Notes: generated by a model not told the origin, from the letters alone. 64,000 nucleotides of DNA from Weissella tructae (GCF_000732905.1 NZ_CP007588.1:744001-808000), one strand, 5' to 3'; shown: positions 47,644 through 57,140, counted from the stretch's first letter. Numbers and translations: made by a program.

Positions 47644-47790
47644 TTATTGCTCCTTATCTGCGCTTGCCTTTTGGCGCGCTTGTGCTAATAATGCAGCGCG
47701 TTGCGCTTGCTTTTGTTCACGTGTCACTTGCCCTTTTTGTGCCGCTCCACGTGAGAAATCGTTTGATTTAAGTGTTCCTTTAGTTGACAT
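47644..47790 (-). CDS. Small basic protein, 48 aa
   Basis: 48 residues, MSTKGTLKSNDFSRGAAQKG then a Gln/Ala/Arg/Lys-rich helix ending ASADKEQ. AAAGGGGGC stands 6 bases before the ATG. The stop codon abuts the TPR start with no gap, favouring translational coupling. It may be a helical partner of the TPR protein; that is only a context inference. Confidence 0.65.
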   Translation of the reverse strand: MSTKGTLKSNDFSRGAAQKGQVTREQKQAQRAALLAQARQKASADKEQ

Positions 47791-48001
47791 TTTTTTGCCC
47801 CCTTTAATAATAAGTATGTTCTATTATAGACGAGTCTTAGTGTCTTGGCTAACTTTCCAAGCGCTTACTTAACAGATTCATCAAATTCCAAATAATCTGC
47901 CCTCGTATCGACTATACTTAATGACATCAAGCTCCCCTCATTCAGTAGCTAAGCGACCCGACATCCTCGTGATATAATACAAGGACGGAGGAAGAATCAT
48001 T

Positions 48002-48478
48002 ATGGTAATGGAAGCATATTTTAAAGATTTACGTGCAAAAATTGGACATGACGAAATCATCATGCCGGGTGTTGCGGGAGTGTTATTTGATGAAACGCGT
48101 ACAAAGGTTCTGTTAGAACAACGTGGTGATGGTGAAATCGGTTGGAGTCTTGTTGGCGGTATGCAAAATCTTCATGAAAGTGCCATGACTTCTTTAATTC
48201 GTGAATTTAAAGAAGAAACTGGTTTGGATGTAGAAATTGCGTCACTTATTGGGCTAGATACTAATTTTCACCACACTTTTCCAAATGGGGATAAAGCCCA
48301 AATCCCAATGACTTTATTCGAGGTCACACAAACAGGTGGTTCTTTACAAGCAGACGGTGATGAGACGACAAGTCTACAATTCGTGCCCCTAGCAAGCCAA
48401 CCTACAATGTACAACCCGCAGCATCAATATGCCATTGATCAATTGATTAAAGACATTCCTTACGGTTGGTACAATTAA
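48002..48478 (+). CDS. Nudix hydrolase
   Basis: A 158-residue hydrolase of nucleoside-diphosphate-linked compounds. The Nudix box GxExxxREUxEExGU is at GGMQNLHESAMTSLIREF followed by KEETGL, with Glu pairs for Mg2+. The substrate is not evident. GGAGG lies 10 bases before the ATG at 48002; an ATG two codons later is also possible. A lone plus-strand gene with a bidirectional terminator. Confidence 0.92.
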   Translation: MVMEAYFKDLRAKIGHDEIIMPGVAGVLFDETRTKVLLEQRGDGEIGWSLVGGMQNLHESAMTSLIREFKEETGLDVEIASLIGLDTNFHHTFPNGDKAQIPMTLFEVTQTGGSLQADGDETTSLQFVPLASQPTMYNPQHQYAIDQLIKDIPYGWYN

Positions 48479-48495
48479 TTCGCAATATCAAATTA

Positions 48496-48529
48496 AAAAG
48501 GACCAACAATCCATTTGTTGGTCCTTTTA
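48496..48529. terminator. Terminator after Nudix gene
   Basis: AAAAGGACCAACAA/TTGTTGGTCCTTTT perfect 14-base arms, 5-base loop. Confidence 0.9.
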
Positions 48530-48582
48530 TATTTCCCTCACGCCGACTTTATCGCCACTTGATGTGGTCAATATGATTATTT

Positions 48583-49284
48583 TTAATGCTTTAACTTAAT
48601 AGCTGCCACGTCAGTTCCATCCATTGGAACCAACAAATAATCTTGGTTGTTGTCTGATTCATACACTAACGTCTTTTTAATTGTTTCACCTGGATTCAAA
48701 ATACCGTCTTCCAAGAATTTAAAGTGCTTGTCTTCTACCGCTGACATACTTGTTTTACGGTTCAAAGCATCCACAAACAACCATTCACCATCGTACTTTT
48801 CGGCAATCATCAAATTGTCCACTGAGTATTCAGCGGCATCTTTACCAGTATTTGTCAGTGTAATCTCGATTGTTCGATAATGATCTTTTTGTTGCTTAAA
48901 GCTCACTGCCTCAAAAGCAATATCATCAGAGGTTACTGCTTTGTTCATCCCAACAACATCGACATCAACGTCTTCATCCTCATACGGCTCTTCGTCTAAT
49001 CCTGATTCAAGTACGCCCATACGAACGCCTTCGAATGCAAATTGCGCCATTACCGCACCATTAAACATCAAAACAGTTAATAAGGTTGCAATCAACGCAA
49101 CGACATGGTTATTTTTACGATTAATAATCATGCCAATAGCTGACATCGCTACCCCAGCCGTCAAAAGGACATACCCGACAAGATTTAATGCCCATATTCC
49201 ACTAGGAATCATAACAGCAATCATCCCGAAGAATGCGATACCCATTCCAACAAAACCTAACCACGTATTTTTTTCTCTTGGCAT
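48583..49284 (-). CDS. Membrane protein with DUF4352-like domain
   Basis: 233 residues: three N-terminal helices (about 9-80), an acidic linker (EEPYEDEDVDVDVV near 100-113) and a C-terminal Ig-like domain of the DUF4352 type, seen in EITLTNTGKDAAEYSV and PGETIKKTLVYE. The domain probably faces outside. AAAAGGAGATTT precedes the ATG, one base after the DUF805 stop. Function unknown. Confidence 0.75.
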   Translation of the reverse strand: MPREKNTWLGFVGMGIAFFGMIAVMIPSGIWALNLVGYVLLTAGVAMSAIGMIINRKNNHVVALIATLLTVLMFNGAVMAQFAFEGVRMGVLESGLDEEPYEDEDVDVDVVGMNKAVTSDDIAFEAVSFKQQKDHYRTIEITLTNTGKDAAEYSVDNLMIAEKYDGEWLFVDALNRKTSMSAVEDKHFKFLEDGILNPGETIKKTLVYESDNNQDYLLVPMDGTDVAAIKLKH

Positions 49285-49285
49285 G

Positions 49286-49783
49286 TTAAATCTCCTTTTC
49301 TGTATCCGCTACAACTTTAACGTCTGTTTGCGTTGGCAACAATTCGATGACTTCCACATGATTCGCTGCGTTGTTACTTAAATCTTCTGACATATCCATA
49401 TCGTCTGTATTGGTTGGCAAGCACATAAAGATTAACAAGATTAATGACCCAACAAAAGGTACAAAATTCAAGAAAATTAATCCCCATGGATAACCTGCAT
49501 CACGTAAACGTCGCACTGTGATAGACAAACTAGGTAATAAAATCGCCACGGTAAACGCCCATGAAGCGAGTCCATATAAGATCATTGTGATAACCATCAA
49601 GCCAAACATTGCTTCAGGGGATTCAGTAAATGAAATACCAATCACCCAAGTCAACAACATTGCTAAACTCATCAGTAACCCAATTAACGTATTAATGGCC
49701 ATTGCATACCAAAATTGTGATCGTGTTGCCTTACCACTAAAGTCAACATAGCCACGCCAAAAATCTACATAGTATTGAAACAT
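49286..49783 (-). CDS. DUF805 membrane protein
   Basis: 165 residues with the DUF805 signature YVDFSGKATRSQFWYAM and SITVRRLRDAGYPWGLIF, four helices, and an extra hydrophilic C-terminal tail with DDMDMSEDLSNNAANH. It is longer than the copy at 32058-32423. It is paired with a membrane-DUF4352 protein. The repeated association with a small membrane partner may be meaningful. Confidence 0.88.
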   Translation of the reverse strand: MFQYYVDFWRGYVDFSGKATRSQFWYAMAINTLIGLLMSLAMLLTWVIGISFTESPEAMFGLMVITMILYGLASWAFTVAILLPSLSITVRRLRDAGYPWGLIFLNFVPFVGSLILLIFMCLPTNTDDMDMSEDLSNNAANHVEVIELLPTQTDVKVVADTEKEI

Positions 49784-49987
49784 ATTTTTCTCCTTATTTG
49801 TACCGATTCTAGTTCTCTTCGAATCTATTTACATGTCGTTTTTTTTGACACGCCATATCACCTCGTAGAGATTCCCCACATCTATATCTGTATTATACCG
49901 TTTTACATCCACCTTTTGAAGAAAGTGTCCTACTGATACGCTTCACCCCTCAGACGAGCGAGGGGTATAACCACATTTTTTGACATA

Positions 49988-50019
49988 CAAAAAGACACTG
50001 CCAGCGACAGTGTCTTTTA
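49988..50019 (-). terminator. Terminator after L-HicDH gene
   Basis: AAAAAGACACTG/CAGTGTCTTTT with a CCAGCGA loop; it ends the four-gene operon. Confidence 0.9.
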
Positions 50020-50029
50020 AAATCAATCA

Positions 50030-50959
50030 TTAGTTAGCTTCCAAAACTTCATGATACTTCGTCGCAATAAAATCACGTGAAGCATGTAGTGCTTGTGTTT
50101 CTTCTTCAGTTAGTAACAAGTCACAACTCTTAACGATACCACGTTCCCCAACAATCGCTGGGTATGAATAGTAGACTTCTTCACCATCACGCAAATGAGA
50201 CAAGACGATTTCTTCATTTGTGTTATCTAGAATAGCTTTTGCAATACGAATACCGGCTGTGGCAACACCATAACTAGTGAAGCCTTTTCCCTTCATGATT
50301 GCTTGCGCCCCAGTAACCGCTGATGTAGCAATTTCTGTTAGATCCAAACCACGTTCTTGTGCTAATTCAGTCATTGGTAACCCCAATGCCTTAACAGTCG
50401 ACCAGGCGACAAATTGTGTTTGTCCATGTTCACCTAGACTATATCCACTGATTGAACGAGGGTGAATATCTAGTTTATCAGCAAGCACACGTTGCATACG
50501 TGCTGTATCAAGCAATGTTCCTGTTCCAACTACTTGGTTAGCAGGCAAGCCTGTTTCCTTTTGGTACAGCGTTGTAATGACGTCTAACGGATTAGACATG
50601 ACAATTAACACACCATTGAAACCAGATGCCTTAATTTGTTGACTCACACTGCGCACCATTTCGCTTGTAAACGCTAATTCAATGAAACGGTCACCATGAC
50701 TATTCTTTTGCAGCCCAATGTCACCCAAGGTTGAGATCAATACATCTGCTTCCCCTAGCGCTGACCAATCATTTGCAATAATTTTTGCGTTCGTTGTGTC
50801 ATTTGCCATGGCATCTTCAAAATCAATTTTATTAGCTGTTGCTTTCGCTTCAGTACGGTTCAAGAACACATATTCATCCGCCAAATTTTGTGCAATCATC
50901 CCATGTGCGACTGCACAACCAACATTTCCCATTCCAATAATACCAACTCGTCGTGTCAT
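50030..50959 (-). CDS. L-2-hydroxyisocaproate dehydrogenase-like
   Basis: A 309-residue NAD-dependent 2-hydroxyacid dehydrogenase of the LDH/MDH fold. The NAD loop GIIGMGNVGCAVAHG, Asp and Arg in LLDTARMQR, and His in GYSLGEHGQ (near 178) are present. The substrate loop reads NSHGDRF without the lactate-binding pattern, and the sequence follows the Weissella confusa L-HicDH, which reduces branched 2-keto acids from amino acid breakdown. ATG at 50959 has GAGG 7 bases before; a GTG one codon upstream is less likely. Last gene of an operon with an MFS protein, an S component and a vitamin kinase. Confidence 0.85.
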   Translation of the reverse strand: MTRRVGIIGMGNVGCAVAHGMIAQNLADEYVFLNRTEAKATANKIDFEDAMANDTTNAKIIANDWSALGEADVLISTLGDIGLQKNSHGDRFIELAFTSEMVRSVSQQIKASGFNGVLIVMSNPLDVITTLYQKETGLPANQVVGTGTLLDTARMQRVLADKLDIHPRSISGYSLGEHGQTQFVAWSTVKALGLPMTELAQERGLDLTEIATSAVTGAQAIMKGKGFTSYGVATAGIRIAKAILDNTNEEIVLSHLRDGEEVYYSYPAIVGERGIVKSCDLLLTEEETQALHASRDFIATKYHEVLEAN

Positions 50960-50975
50960 CACATTACCTCACTTT

Positions 50976-52187
50976 TTATGAAAAGACTTTTTTATAACTG
51001 GCTGTATATAGTCCCGCTACCAAAAGCATGACCATCAACCCCAAGTAAACCCAACTTTGTAAGACACCTTCTGGATTATTTGAGAACGCAATTCCGTAAG
51101 CAATCGGCCCCGTTGACGCTAACAAATATCCTCCAGCTTGTGCCATTCCAGCTAACGCTGCTGTTTGCATGTGGTTTTCTGTCTTTTGTGCAAACATAGT
51201 CATCACATACAGGAAGAAGAATCCTGTCACATATCCCATCAATAGGAGTTGTACAACCCAGTACCAAATATCACTCGTTTGGTGGTTAAACATCATGTAG
51301 GCTGAAATTAGTCCGAAAATACCACTAACCAAAATCATCCATTCTACCTTACGGCGTGTCAAACGCACCAAAATATTAGGTACTAAAATTGATAATGGCA
51401 TTCCGATCAAAGAATATACGGCCATAATCCACCCCACATTGTGATCTGCAACACCTTCATGCGCCATCAGCGCTGGCATCCAAGCGACCACTGTATAGTT
51501 GATTAATGATTGTGTTCCAAAGGTCAACATCAAAGCCCATGCACGTGGATTACCGTATAAATGTAACTTTTCCTTTGGCGCTGTTGGTTCTTTTGTTTTC
51601 GCTTTAGTATCAATTTTAGGTTCTGCATGGCTTTTCGCAAACAACCAAACAGACAACGCCAAGACCGTTAGTCCAAGAATAACATACATCACTGATTGCC
51701 AACCAAAGGCTTTCATAATTGGAACGGTAATCAAATTGAATACCGCAACACCAATCATAATGGTCAAAGAATAGATAGATGTATACACACCAATTTTATT
51801 TGGGAAGAAAGCGACCACAAACGATGGCATGAAGACGTTAAGGTACGCAATCCCTGCCCCCATCAATACCGTCCCCGCCAACATAGCAGGCATATTCGCA
51901 AATGTTCTAAACGCAGCTCCGATGACGACCAATGTAATGGCCAATGTCATCGCACGCTTAATGCCCAAATGGTTCATTGTCTTCGCGGCCAATGTTGAAA
52001 TGGTCATAAACATCAACAACGGAATTGTTGTTAACACACTCAACGTTGCCGGATTTGTTTGTAATGAATCAGCAATTGGATCCAGCATCATTGGTAACGC
52101 TGTAATAGGCGCTCGCATAATGCTTCCCAACAAAACTACACTTAGCACCAATGCTAATGTAATTTTAGAATATTTTGTTTTAATCAT
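50976..52187 (-). CDS. MFS transporter, CynX/NimT type
   Basis: A 403-residue 12-helix major-facilitator protein. The first part (LVLSVVLLGSIMRAPITALP) and MKAFGWQSVMYVILG fit the CynX/NimT (cyanate/nitroimidazole) group, whose substrates are mostly unproved. It starts 2 bases after the S-component stop and is 16 bases before the dehydrogenase start. Its role could be export of an organic acid made by the neighbour; this is conjecture. Confidence 0.8.
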   Translation of the reverse strand: MIKTKYSKITLALVLSVVLLGSIMRAPITALPMMLDPIADSLQTNPATLSVLTTIPLLMFMTISTLAAKTMNHLGIKRAMTLAITLVVIGAAFRTFANMPAMLAGTVLMGAGIAYLNVFMPSFVVAFFPNKIGVYTSIYSLTIMIGVAVFNLITVPIMKAFGWQSVMYVILGLTVLALSVWLFAKSHAEPKIDTKAKTKEPTAPKEKLHLYGNPRAWALMLTFGTQSLINYTVVAWMPALMAHEGVADHNVGWIMAVYSLIGMPLSILVPNILVRLTRRKVEWMILVSGIFGLISAYMMFNHQTSDIWYWVVQLLLMGYVTGFFFLYVMTMFAQKTENHMQTAALAGMAQAGGYLLASTGPIAYGIAFSNNPEGVLQSWVYLGLMVMLLVAGLYTASYKKVFS

Positions 52188-52189
52188 AA

Positions 52190-52690
52190 TTATTTATTTT
52201 CCTGTTTTTCGAGAATTCGAATAAGTATTTGTGCAACTAGCCAACCGACTAGTACTTGTGTCATATTTAGGGGTATTTCAGCCAACGCAGCGACTAATGC
52301 CGACAACAATGACATATTCATGCCACCAATCAACCAAAGCATTAGACCACCCGCAAGCCAATAACCACCTACGACAACAATTAACGCAATAAGTAGTGAC
52401 CAGAGACGCTTGAATCGCCCCTCCTTAACATCAATCAACCATCCTTCTGCCCCATGAATCAAGAGCGAAAAAATCATCCATTGTGGATATCCAGCTAGTA
52501 AATCTAACAATAGTCCTGTTAGTCCACCAACCAGCATCCCACTCGTGCGACCAAAACGCCATGCCGCCACAAAAATACCAACTTCAACTAATGAAATGAA
52601 TCCAGTTGGTGTTGGTACTTTCACGACAACACTTAATGCCACATTCAAAGCGATAAACATGCTCAATAAAGTTAATTGCTTAATTTTCAT
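52190..52690 (-). CDS. ECF transporter S component
   Basis: A 166-residue, six-helix substrate-binding subunit of an energy-coupling-factor vitamin transporter, working with EcfAA'T encoded elsewhere. It opens MKIKQLTLLSMFIALNVALS; helix 4-5 holds GLLLDLLAGYPQWM, the part that faces the substrate. AAAGGAGACGAGC before ATG 52690 sets the start, overlapping the kinase end by 11 bases. Next to a HMP/pyridoxine kinase, the vitamin is likely HMP or pyridoxine. Confidence 0.85.
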   Translation of the reverse strand: MKIKQLTLLSMFIALNVALSVVVKVPTPTGFISLVEVGIFVAAWRFGRTSGMLVGGLTGLLLDLLAGYPQWMIFSLLIHGAEGWLIDVKEGRFKRLWSLLIALIVVVGGYWLAGGLMLWLIGGMNMSLLSALVAALAEIPLNMTQVLVGWLVAQILIRILEKQENK

Positions 52691-53501
52691 GCTCGTCTCC
52701 TTTAATGCGTCGCGCAGATTGCCAAACATTACCTAAGTTTTGTTGCGCATCTAAGCGAACACCATAAGTAATCCCTTTATAAACAAAATCTTTTGCATCT
52801 GCAACGCTATCAAACACTTGTTTATGTTGTGATAGATTTGACGTAATCGCTGCTGAAAATGTACAACCAGCACCATTGTTAAATTCAGTTTCAAGCTTTT
52901 GATTTTCAAGCATCATCCATTCGTGACCATCAAACACAATATCGATCGCTGATTGACCAGATAATCGCGCACCACCTTTAATCACGACCATTTCCGGTCC
53001 CATATCATAAAGTTCTTGTGCCGCTTTTTCCATGTCTGCAGTGGTCTGTATCTCATAGCCAACTAACAATTCAGCTTCTGATAAATTCGGTGTAATAACG
53101 GTGGCTAATGGTAGTAAACGTGTCTTAAATAATGTGATAATTTCACTAATATCCCAAGCATCACTTTCTTTGACTACCATAACTGGATCGACAATAATTG
53201 GCATTTTACCCAACACATGTGTGTTTAGATAATCTGTAATCATTTCAAAATGTTCTTGATTTGGAATCAACCCAGTTTTCACACCCGCAATGTCGGCTAA
53301 ACTAAACACTGACGTGAGTTGTTCTGCAAGTACGCTCTGGTCAACGGGGTAAATATTAAAGTCATCTCCTAAAACAGTTACAATGCTCGTTAAAACACTC
53401 ACTCCTTGATAACCATATTCTGTAAAGGTCGCTAAGTCGGCTTGAATCCCGCCACCAGCTAACGAGTCGGAACCCGCAATTGTTACAAGACGTTGTGTCA
53501 T
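52680..53501 (-). CDS. Pyridoxine/hydroxymethylpyrimidine kinase
   Basis: A 273-residue ribokinase-fold kinase of the ThiD/PdxK family. It starts QRLVTIAGSDSLAGGGIQAD, with the anion-hole motif GAGCTFSAA near 215. The GxGCT form resembles the Gram-positive pyridoxal kinases, but the lid segment reads DPVMVVKESD with Val where I recall a Cys in those enzymes. So the substrate may be HMP or B6. AAAGGAGCGCATC precedes ATG 53501; the frame upstream lacks a site. First gene of the operon. Confidence 0.8.
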   Translation of the reverse strand: MTQRLVTIAGSDSLAGGGIQADLATFTEYGYQGVSVLTSIVTVLGDDFNIYPVDQSVLAEQLTSVFSLADIAGVKTGLIPNQEHFEMITDYLNTHVLGKMPIIVDPVMVVKESDAWDISEIITLFKTRLLPLATVITPNLSEAELLVGYEIQTTADMEKAAQELYDMGPEMVVIKGGARLSGQSAIDIVFDGHEWMMLENQKLETEFNNGAGCTFSAAITSNLSQHKQVFDSVADAKDFVYKGITYGVRLDAQQNLGNVWQSARRIKGDEHEN

Positions 53502-53711
53502 GATGCGCTCCTTTCTATCTTTAGTTTTCAAACTGAAAGAATTAAACGCTTATGTATTGGCATTTAATAAGCCATATCTTTATACCCTAACATATTTTAT
53601 TCAGGACAACAAAGTTCGTTTTTTTCATATGTGTACTCGTTTTGTCCTTCTGTTCGCAAAACATACCTTTTTTGCCTAAATACGCGTCTCAGAATATAAA
53701 AATACAAAGAA
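53502..53711. other. Gap upstream of kinase operon
   Basis: About 210 AT-rich bases, with no TPP riboswitch-like core and no gene. The operon promoter should lie here but I cannot fix it. Confidence 0.3.
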
Positions 53712-53745
53712 AAAAAGAGCTAGCTCAATGAGCTAACTCTTTTCT
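53712..53745 (-). terminator. Terminator after hup
   Basis: AAAAGAG(C)TAGCTC/GAGCTA(A)CTCTTTT, short loop, T-run. The hup 3' region also has AAAC-CC-TATA arms at 53796-53829 that could fold. Confidence 0.8.
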
Positions 53746-53834
53746 TGATGTTTAGTCATATTAGAAACAAAATGTCTCTATTCATATACTAAACGTCCCC
53801 AAACGCCTATAAACTGCAGTCTATAGCGGTTTGA

Positions 53835-54110
53835 TTACTTAACGGCATCCTTAAGAGCCTTACCAGGCTTGAATGCAGGTACCTTTGATGCTGGGATTTC
53901 GATTTCTTCCTTAGTTTGTGGGTTACGTCCCTTACGAGCCGCACGTGAACGCACTTCGAAGTTTCCGAATCCGATCAATTGAACCTTTTCTCCCTTAGCC
54001 AATGAATCTTGGATAGATGAGAAAACAGCGTCTACTGCTGAAGCAGCGTCCTTCTTAGTCAAACCAGTTGCAGTTGCAACATCATTTACCAATTCTTGCT
54101 TGTTAGCCAT
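53835..54110 (-). CDS. hup: DNA-binding protein HU
   Basis: A 91-residue nucleoid protein that bends DNA as a dimer. [20 protein letters not shown], the [21 protein letters not shown] arm base and the end [12 protein letters not shown] are typical. The start 54110 follows GGAGGAAAATTTGAT. A short, highly expressed gene with a strong promoter upstream. Confidence 0.97.
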   Translation of the reverse strand: MANKQELVNDVATATGLTKKDAASAVDAVFSSIQDSLAKGEKVQLIGFGNFEVRSRAARKGRNPQTKEEIEIPASKVPAFKPGKALKDAVK

Positions 54111-54197
54111 ATCAAATTTTCCTCCTGTTTGATAGCAAATTGGAACTCCCAATTAAATGTTGAAATAGGTGTTCATAACTTTTCTATTTCGATACTC

Positions 54198-54261
54198 AGA
54201 ATAACATACTATATCCATATAAACAACAAAAAAAGCTAAAAAACATTGATATATCAACGTT
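54198..54261 (-). promoter_or_regulatory. hup promoter with upstream palindrome
   Basis: TTGTTT (54226-54221), 17 bases, TATTCT (54203-54198). A run of A/T separates it from AACATTGATATATCAACGTT (54242-54261), a 20-base near-palindrome (one mismatch pair). The palindrome sits like an upstream activator or HU feedback site. Confidence 0.5.
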
Positions 54262-54408
54262 TTAAGAGAATCTAAACCTTTTTGTTATCGTTTTCATTGC
54301 ATAAAAACAGAGTCTTCACTCGACGTAAACATTCGTTTTATGTATAACTTTTATATGATAAGTATATTTTAAATCGTTATACCATCCCATCTGAAAATTT
54401 TGCAATAA

Positions 54409-54440
54409 AAAAGCCCAGATTTTAAAAAAATCCGGGCTAA
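54409..54440 (-). terminator. Terminator after der
   Basis: AGCCC(A)GATTT/AAATC(C)GGGCT, then A-run/T-run, just past the der stop. Confidence 0.85.
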
Positions 54441-54443
54441 TTA

Positions 54444-55754
54444 TTACTTACGTGCACGCTTAATCAAGTGAATTGGTGTTCCTGTAAAGTCAAATGACTT
54501 ACGAATTTGATTTTCAAGGAAACGTTCATATGAGAAGTGCATCAATTCTGGTTCGTTCACAAATACAACGAATGTTGGTGGTTGAATAGCCACTTGTGTT
54601 GCATAGTAAACACGTAGACGCTTTCCATTGACACTTGGTGTTGGGTTCAACGCCAAAGCATCCATCACAACTTCGTTCAATGTTGCAGATTGAATACGAC
54701 GCTTGTGGTTTTCATCCACTTGCTTAATCAATTCTGGCAACTTGTCCAAACGTTGCTTTGTTTTCGCTGATACGAAAATGATTGGTGCGTATGATAGGTA
54801 TTGGAATTCACTACGGATAGTTTGTTCAAATTCCTTCATTGTGTGATTATCTTTTTCAAGCGTATCCCACTTGTTCACGACGATAACGATTGCTCGTCCA
54901 GCTTCGTGAGCATAACCGGCAACGTGCTTATCTTGATCACGGATACCTTCTTCAGCGTTCAAGACCATCAAAACAACGTTTGAGTCATCAATCGCACGCA
55001 TCGCACGCATAACTGAGTACTTTTCTGTTGTTTCGTAGACCTTACCACGCTTACGAATTCCGGCCGTGTCGACCATCACGAATTCATCACCTTCAGGTGT
55101 TGTAAACTTTGTGTCAACGGCATCACGTGTTGTTCCAGCAACATCTGAAACAATAACACGTTCTTCACCTAACAAAGCATTAACAATTGAAGACTTTCCA
55201 ACGTTTGGACGTCCAATCAATGAGAAACGAATCTTATCATCGTCAGTAATTCCATCTGTTTCAGGGAATTCTGAGACAACTTGATCCAACAAGTCTCCCA
55301 TTCCAGTACGGTGTGTACCAGAAATTGGGAATGGTTCTCCAAAGCCAAGTGCGTAGAAATCATAGATTTCTGCACGCATTTCAACGTTGTCGACCTTGTT
55401 TACAGCCAATACAACAGGCTTCTTTGAACGGTACAAAATCTTTGCAACACGTTCATCAGCTTCTGTCATACCTTCCTTAGCAGAAACAACAAAGACAATA
55501 ACATCAGCTTCGTCAATCGCGATTTCAGCTTGATGTGTAATTTGTGACATAAATGGTTCGTCATCAATGTCAATTCCACCTGTATCAATCAAACGGAATT
55601 CTTGTGTCAACCATTCTGCACGTGTGTAAATACGGTCACGCGTAATACCAGGAGTATCCTCCACGATAGAAATACGATCACCTGCAATAGAGTTGAAGAT
55701 AGTAGACTTTCCAACGTTTGGGCGACCAACGATCGCCATAACTGGTAATGCCAT
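54444..55754 (-). CDS. der: Ribosome biogenesis GTPase Der (EngA)
   Basis: A 436-residue GTPase with two G domains in tandem ([13 protein letters not shown] near 8-20; [15 protein letters not shown] near 182-196) and a C-terminal KH-like domain, acting in 50S assembly. Length matches the family. It lies between rpsA and hup, an arrangement also found in Bacillus (cmk-ypfD-engA-hup order). Palindromes flank its promoter. Confidence 0.97.
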   Translation of the reverse strand: MALPVMAIVGRPNVGKSTIFNSIAGDRISIVEDTPGITRDRIYTRAEWLTQEFRLIDTGGIDIDDEPFMSQITHQAEIAIDEADVIVFVVSAKEGMTEADERVAKILYRSKKPVVLAVNKVDNVEMRAEIYDFYALGFGEPFPISGTHRTGMGDLLDQVVSEFPETDGITDDDKIRFSLIGRPNVGKSSIVNALLGEERVIVSDVAGTTRDAVDTKFTTPEGDEFVMVDTAGIRKRGKVYETTEKYSVMRAMRAIDDSNVVLMVLNAEEGIRDQDKHVAGYAHEAGRAIVIVVNKWDTLEKDNHTMKEFEQTIRSEFQYLSYAPIIFVSAKTKQRLDKLPELIKQVDENHKRRIQSATLNEVVMDALALNPTPSVNGKRLRVYYATQVAIQPPTFVVFVNEPELMHFSYERFLENQIRKSFDFTGTPIHLIKRARK

Positions 55755-55780
55755 CTCACTTCCTCCTTTTTTTCGTAAAA

Positions 55781-55824
55781 TAAAGATATCTTTAGTATAA
55801 CACTTCAGTTATCTTTAAAGATAA
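55781..55824 (-). promoter_or_regulatory. der promoter flanked by related palindromes
   Basis: TATACT (55799-55794) is the -10. On its start side lies TAAAGATATCTTTA (55781-55794) and on the -35 side TTATCTTTAAAGATAA (55809-55824), both perfect palindromes built from the half-site AAAGATA in opposite order. The -35 position (ATCTTT) falls within the second. GGAGGAAGTGAG precedes the der ATG. Confidence 0.55.
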
Positions 55825-55828
55825 AAAA

Positions 55829-55868
55829 ATTAAGCGTATGTCAGGAGTCCCTAACATACGCTTAATTG
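55829..55868 (-). terminator. Terminator after rpsA
   Basis: TTAAGCGTATGT/ACATACGCTTAA with a 12-base loop, T-rich tail on the minus strand. Confidence 0.85.
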
Positions 55869-55889
55869 TTAGTAATTTTAACTAATTAA

Positions 55890-57140
55890 TTAGTTGAAAT
55901 CCTTGAAGATGTCACCAAAGGCGTCACCCAAAGTAGCTGAACCCTCTTCTTCAGAAGTTGAGTAGTTCTTTGGAGCTGCTTCTTGGCGAGGACGACGTTG
56001 ACGACGAGGACGGTCACCACCATTGTTGTTGTTTGATGATGAGGCGTTTTCTTCGCGTTCAGGCGCTTCTTCCAAAGCCTTGATTGACAATGACAAACGT
56101 TGCTTGTCAGGGTTCACTTCAAGAACCTTAACGTTAACCTTGTCACCAGCAGTCAATACGTCAGCTGGGTTGTTCACGTGCTTGTGAGCAATTTGTGAAA
56201 CGTGAACAAGTCCTTCAACACCTGGGAATACTTCCACAAAGGCACCGAAGTCAACAACACGCTTAACAGTTCCTTCAAGAACAGTTCCTTCAGGAGCATT
56301 TTCAGCCGCAGCTTCCCATGGTCCTGGTTGTGTTGCCTTGATTGACAATGAGATACGTTCCTTTTCAGGATCCAATCCCAAGATCTTAACCTTAACATCA
56401 TCACCAACTGCCAATACGTCAGAAGGTTGTGAAACGCGATCGTGTGAGATTTCAGATACGTGTACCAAACCATCTACACCACCAAGGTCGATGAAGGCAC
56501 CAAAGTTAGTCATACGAGCAACCTTACCTTCAACAACATCACCTTCAGCCAATTCGTTGAAGATGCGTGACAATGCTTCTGAACGTTCTTCGTTCAAAAC
56601 ATCGCGACGTGACAAAATCAAACGGCTTTCAGTAGGATCGATTTCGATAATCTTTGCACGGATAGTTTGACCCTTGTATTGGTTCAAATCTTGCACAAAG
56701 CGGTTTTCGATCATTGATGCAGGTACGAATCCACGTACTCCAGCAACGTCTACAACCAATCCACCCTTAACAACTTGGGTAACAGGCGCTTCTACGATGT
56801 CACCTGCGTTAAACTTGCTTGCGATTTCTTCCCAAGCACGACGAGCTTCAAGGCGACGCTTTGAAAGTAGGTATGATCCACCTTCCTTGTCAGATCCGAT
56901 AGTTGATACAACTACCAAATCAATAACGTCTCCGACCTTGACAAGATCGTTCACATCAGCATCACGGTCTGAAGTAAGTTCGCGCATTGGGATTACTCCT
57001 TCAACACCGGCTCCTTCAATACCTACGATAACTTGACGGTTATCATCAATTGCCAAGACTTCACCCTTAACTACATCACCAACTTTAACTTCGGCTACGC
57101 TGTCAAGAGCTGCCAATAGCTCATTGTTTTCTTCGTTCAT
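55890..57140 (-). CDS. rpsA: 30S ribosomal protein S1 homologue
   Basis: A 416-residue protein with four S1 RNA-binding domains (about 17-86, 104-170, 190-258, 276-344). The third and fourth carry [20 protein letters not shown] and [21 protein letters not shown] Gly/Arg/Asn tail ([19 protein letters not shown]) and acidic end follow. It is short for Proteobacterial S1 but usual for Firmicutes (YpfD-like), where the role in initiation is partial. Confidence 0.93.
   Translation of the reverse strand: MNEENNELLAALDSVAEVKVGDVVKGEVLAIDDNRQVIVGIEGAGVEGVIPMRELTSDRDADVNDLVKVGDVIDLVVVSTIGSDKEGGSYLLSKRRLEARRAWEEIASKFNAGDIVEAPVTQVVKGGLVVDVAGVRGFVPASMIENRFVQDLNQYKGQTIRAKIIEIDPTESRLILSRRDVLNEERSEALSRIFNELAEGDVVEGKVARMTNFGAFIDLGGVDGLVHVSEISHDRVSQPSDVLAVGDDVKVKILGLDPEKERISLSIKATQPGPWEAAAENAPEGTVLEGTVKRVVDFGAFVEVFPGVEGLVHVSQIAHKHVNNPADVLTAGDKVNVKVLEVNPDKQRLSLSIKALEEAPEREENASSSNNNNGGDRPRRQRRPRQEAAPKNYSTSEEEGSATLGDAFGDIFKDFN

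Noticed and set aside
47857-47872. cre-like AAGCGCTTAC near 47.86 kb
   Set aside because: Three mismatches, including the outer CA; not enough to claim.
53502-53830. TPP riboswitch before the HMP/pyridoxine kinase
   Set aside because: The conserved CUGAGA and ACCUGA elements are not present.
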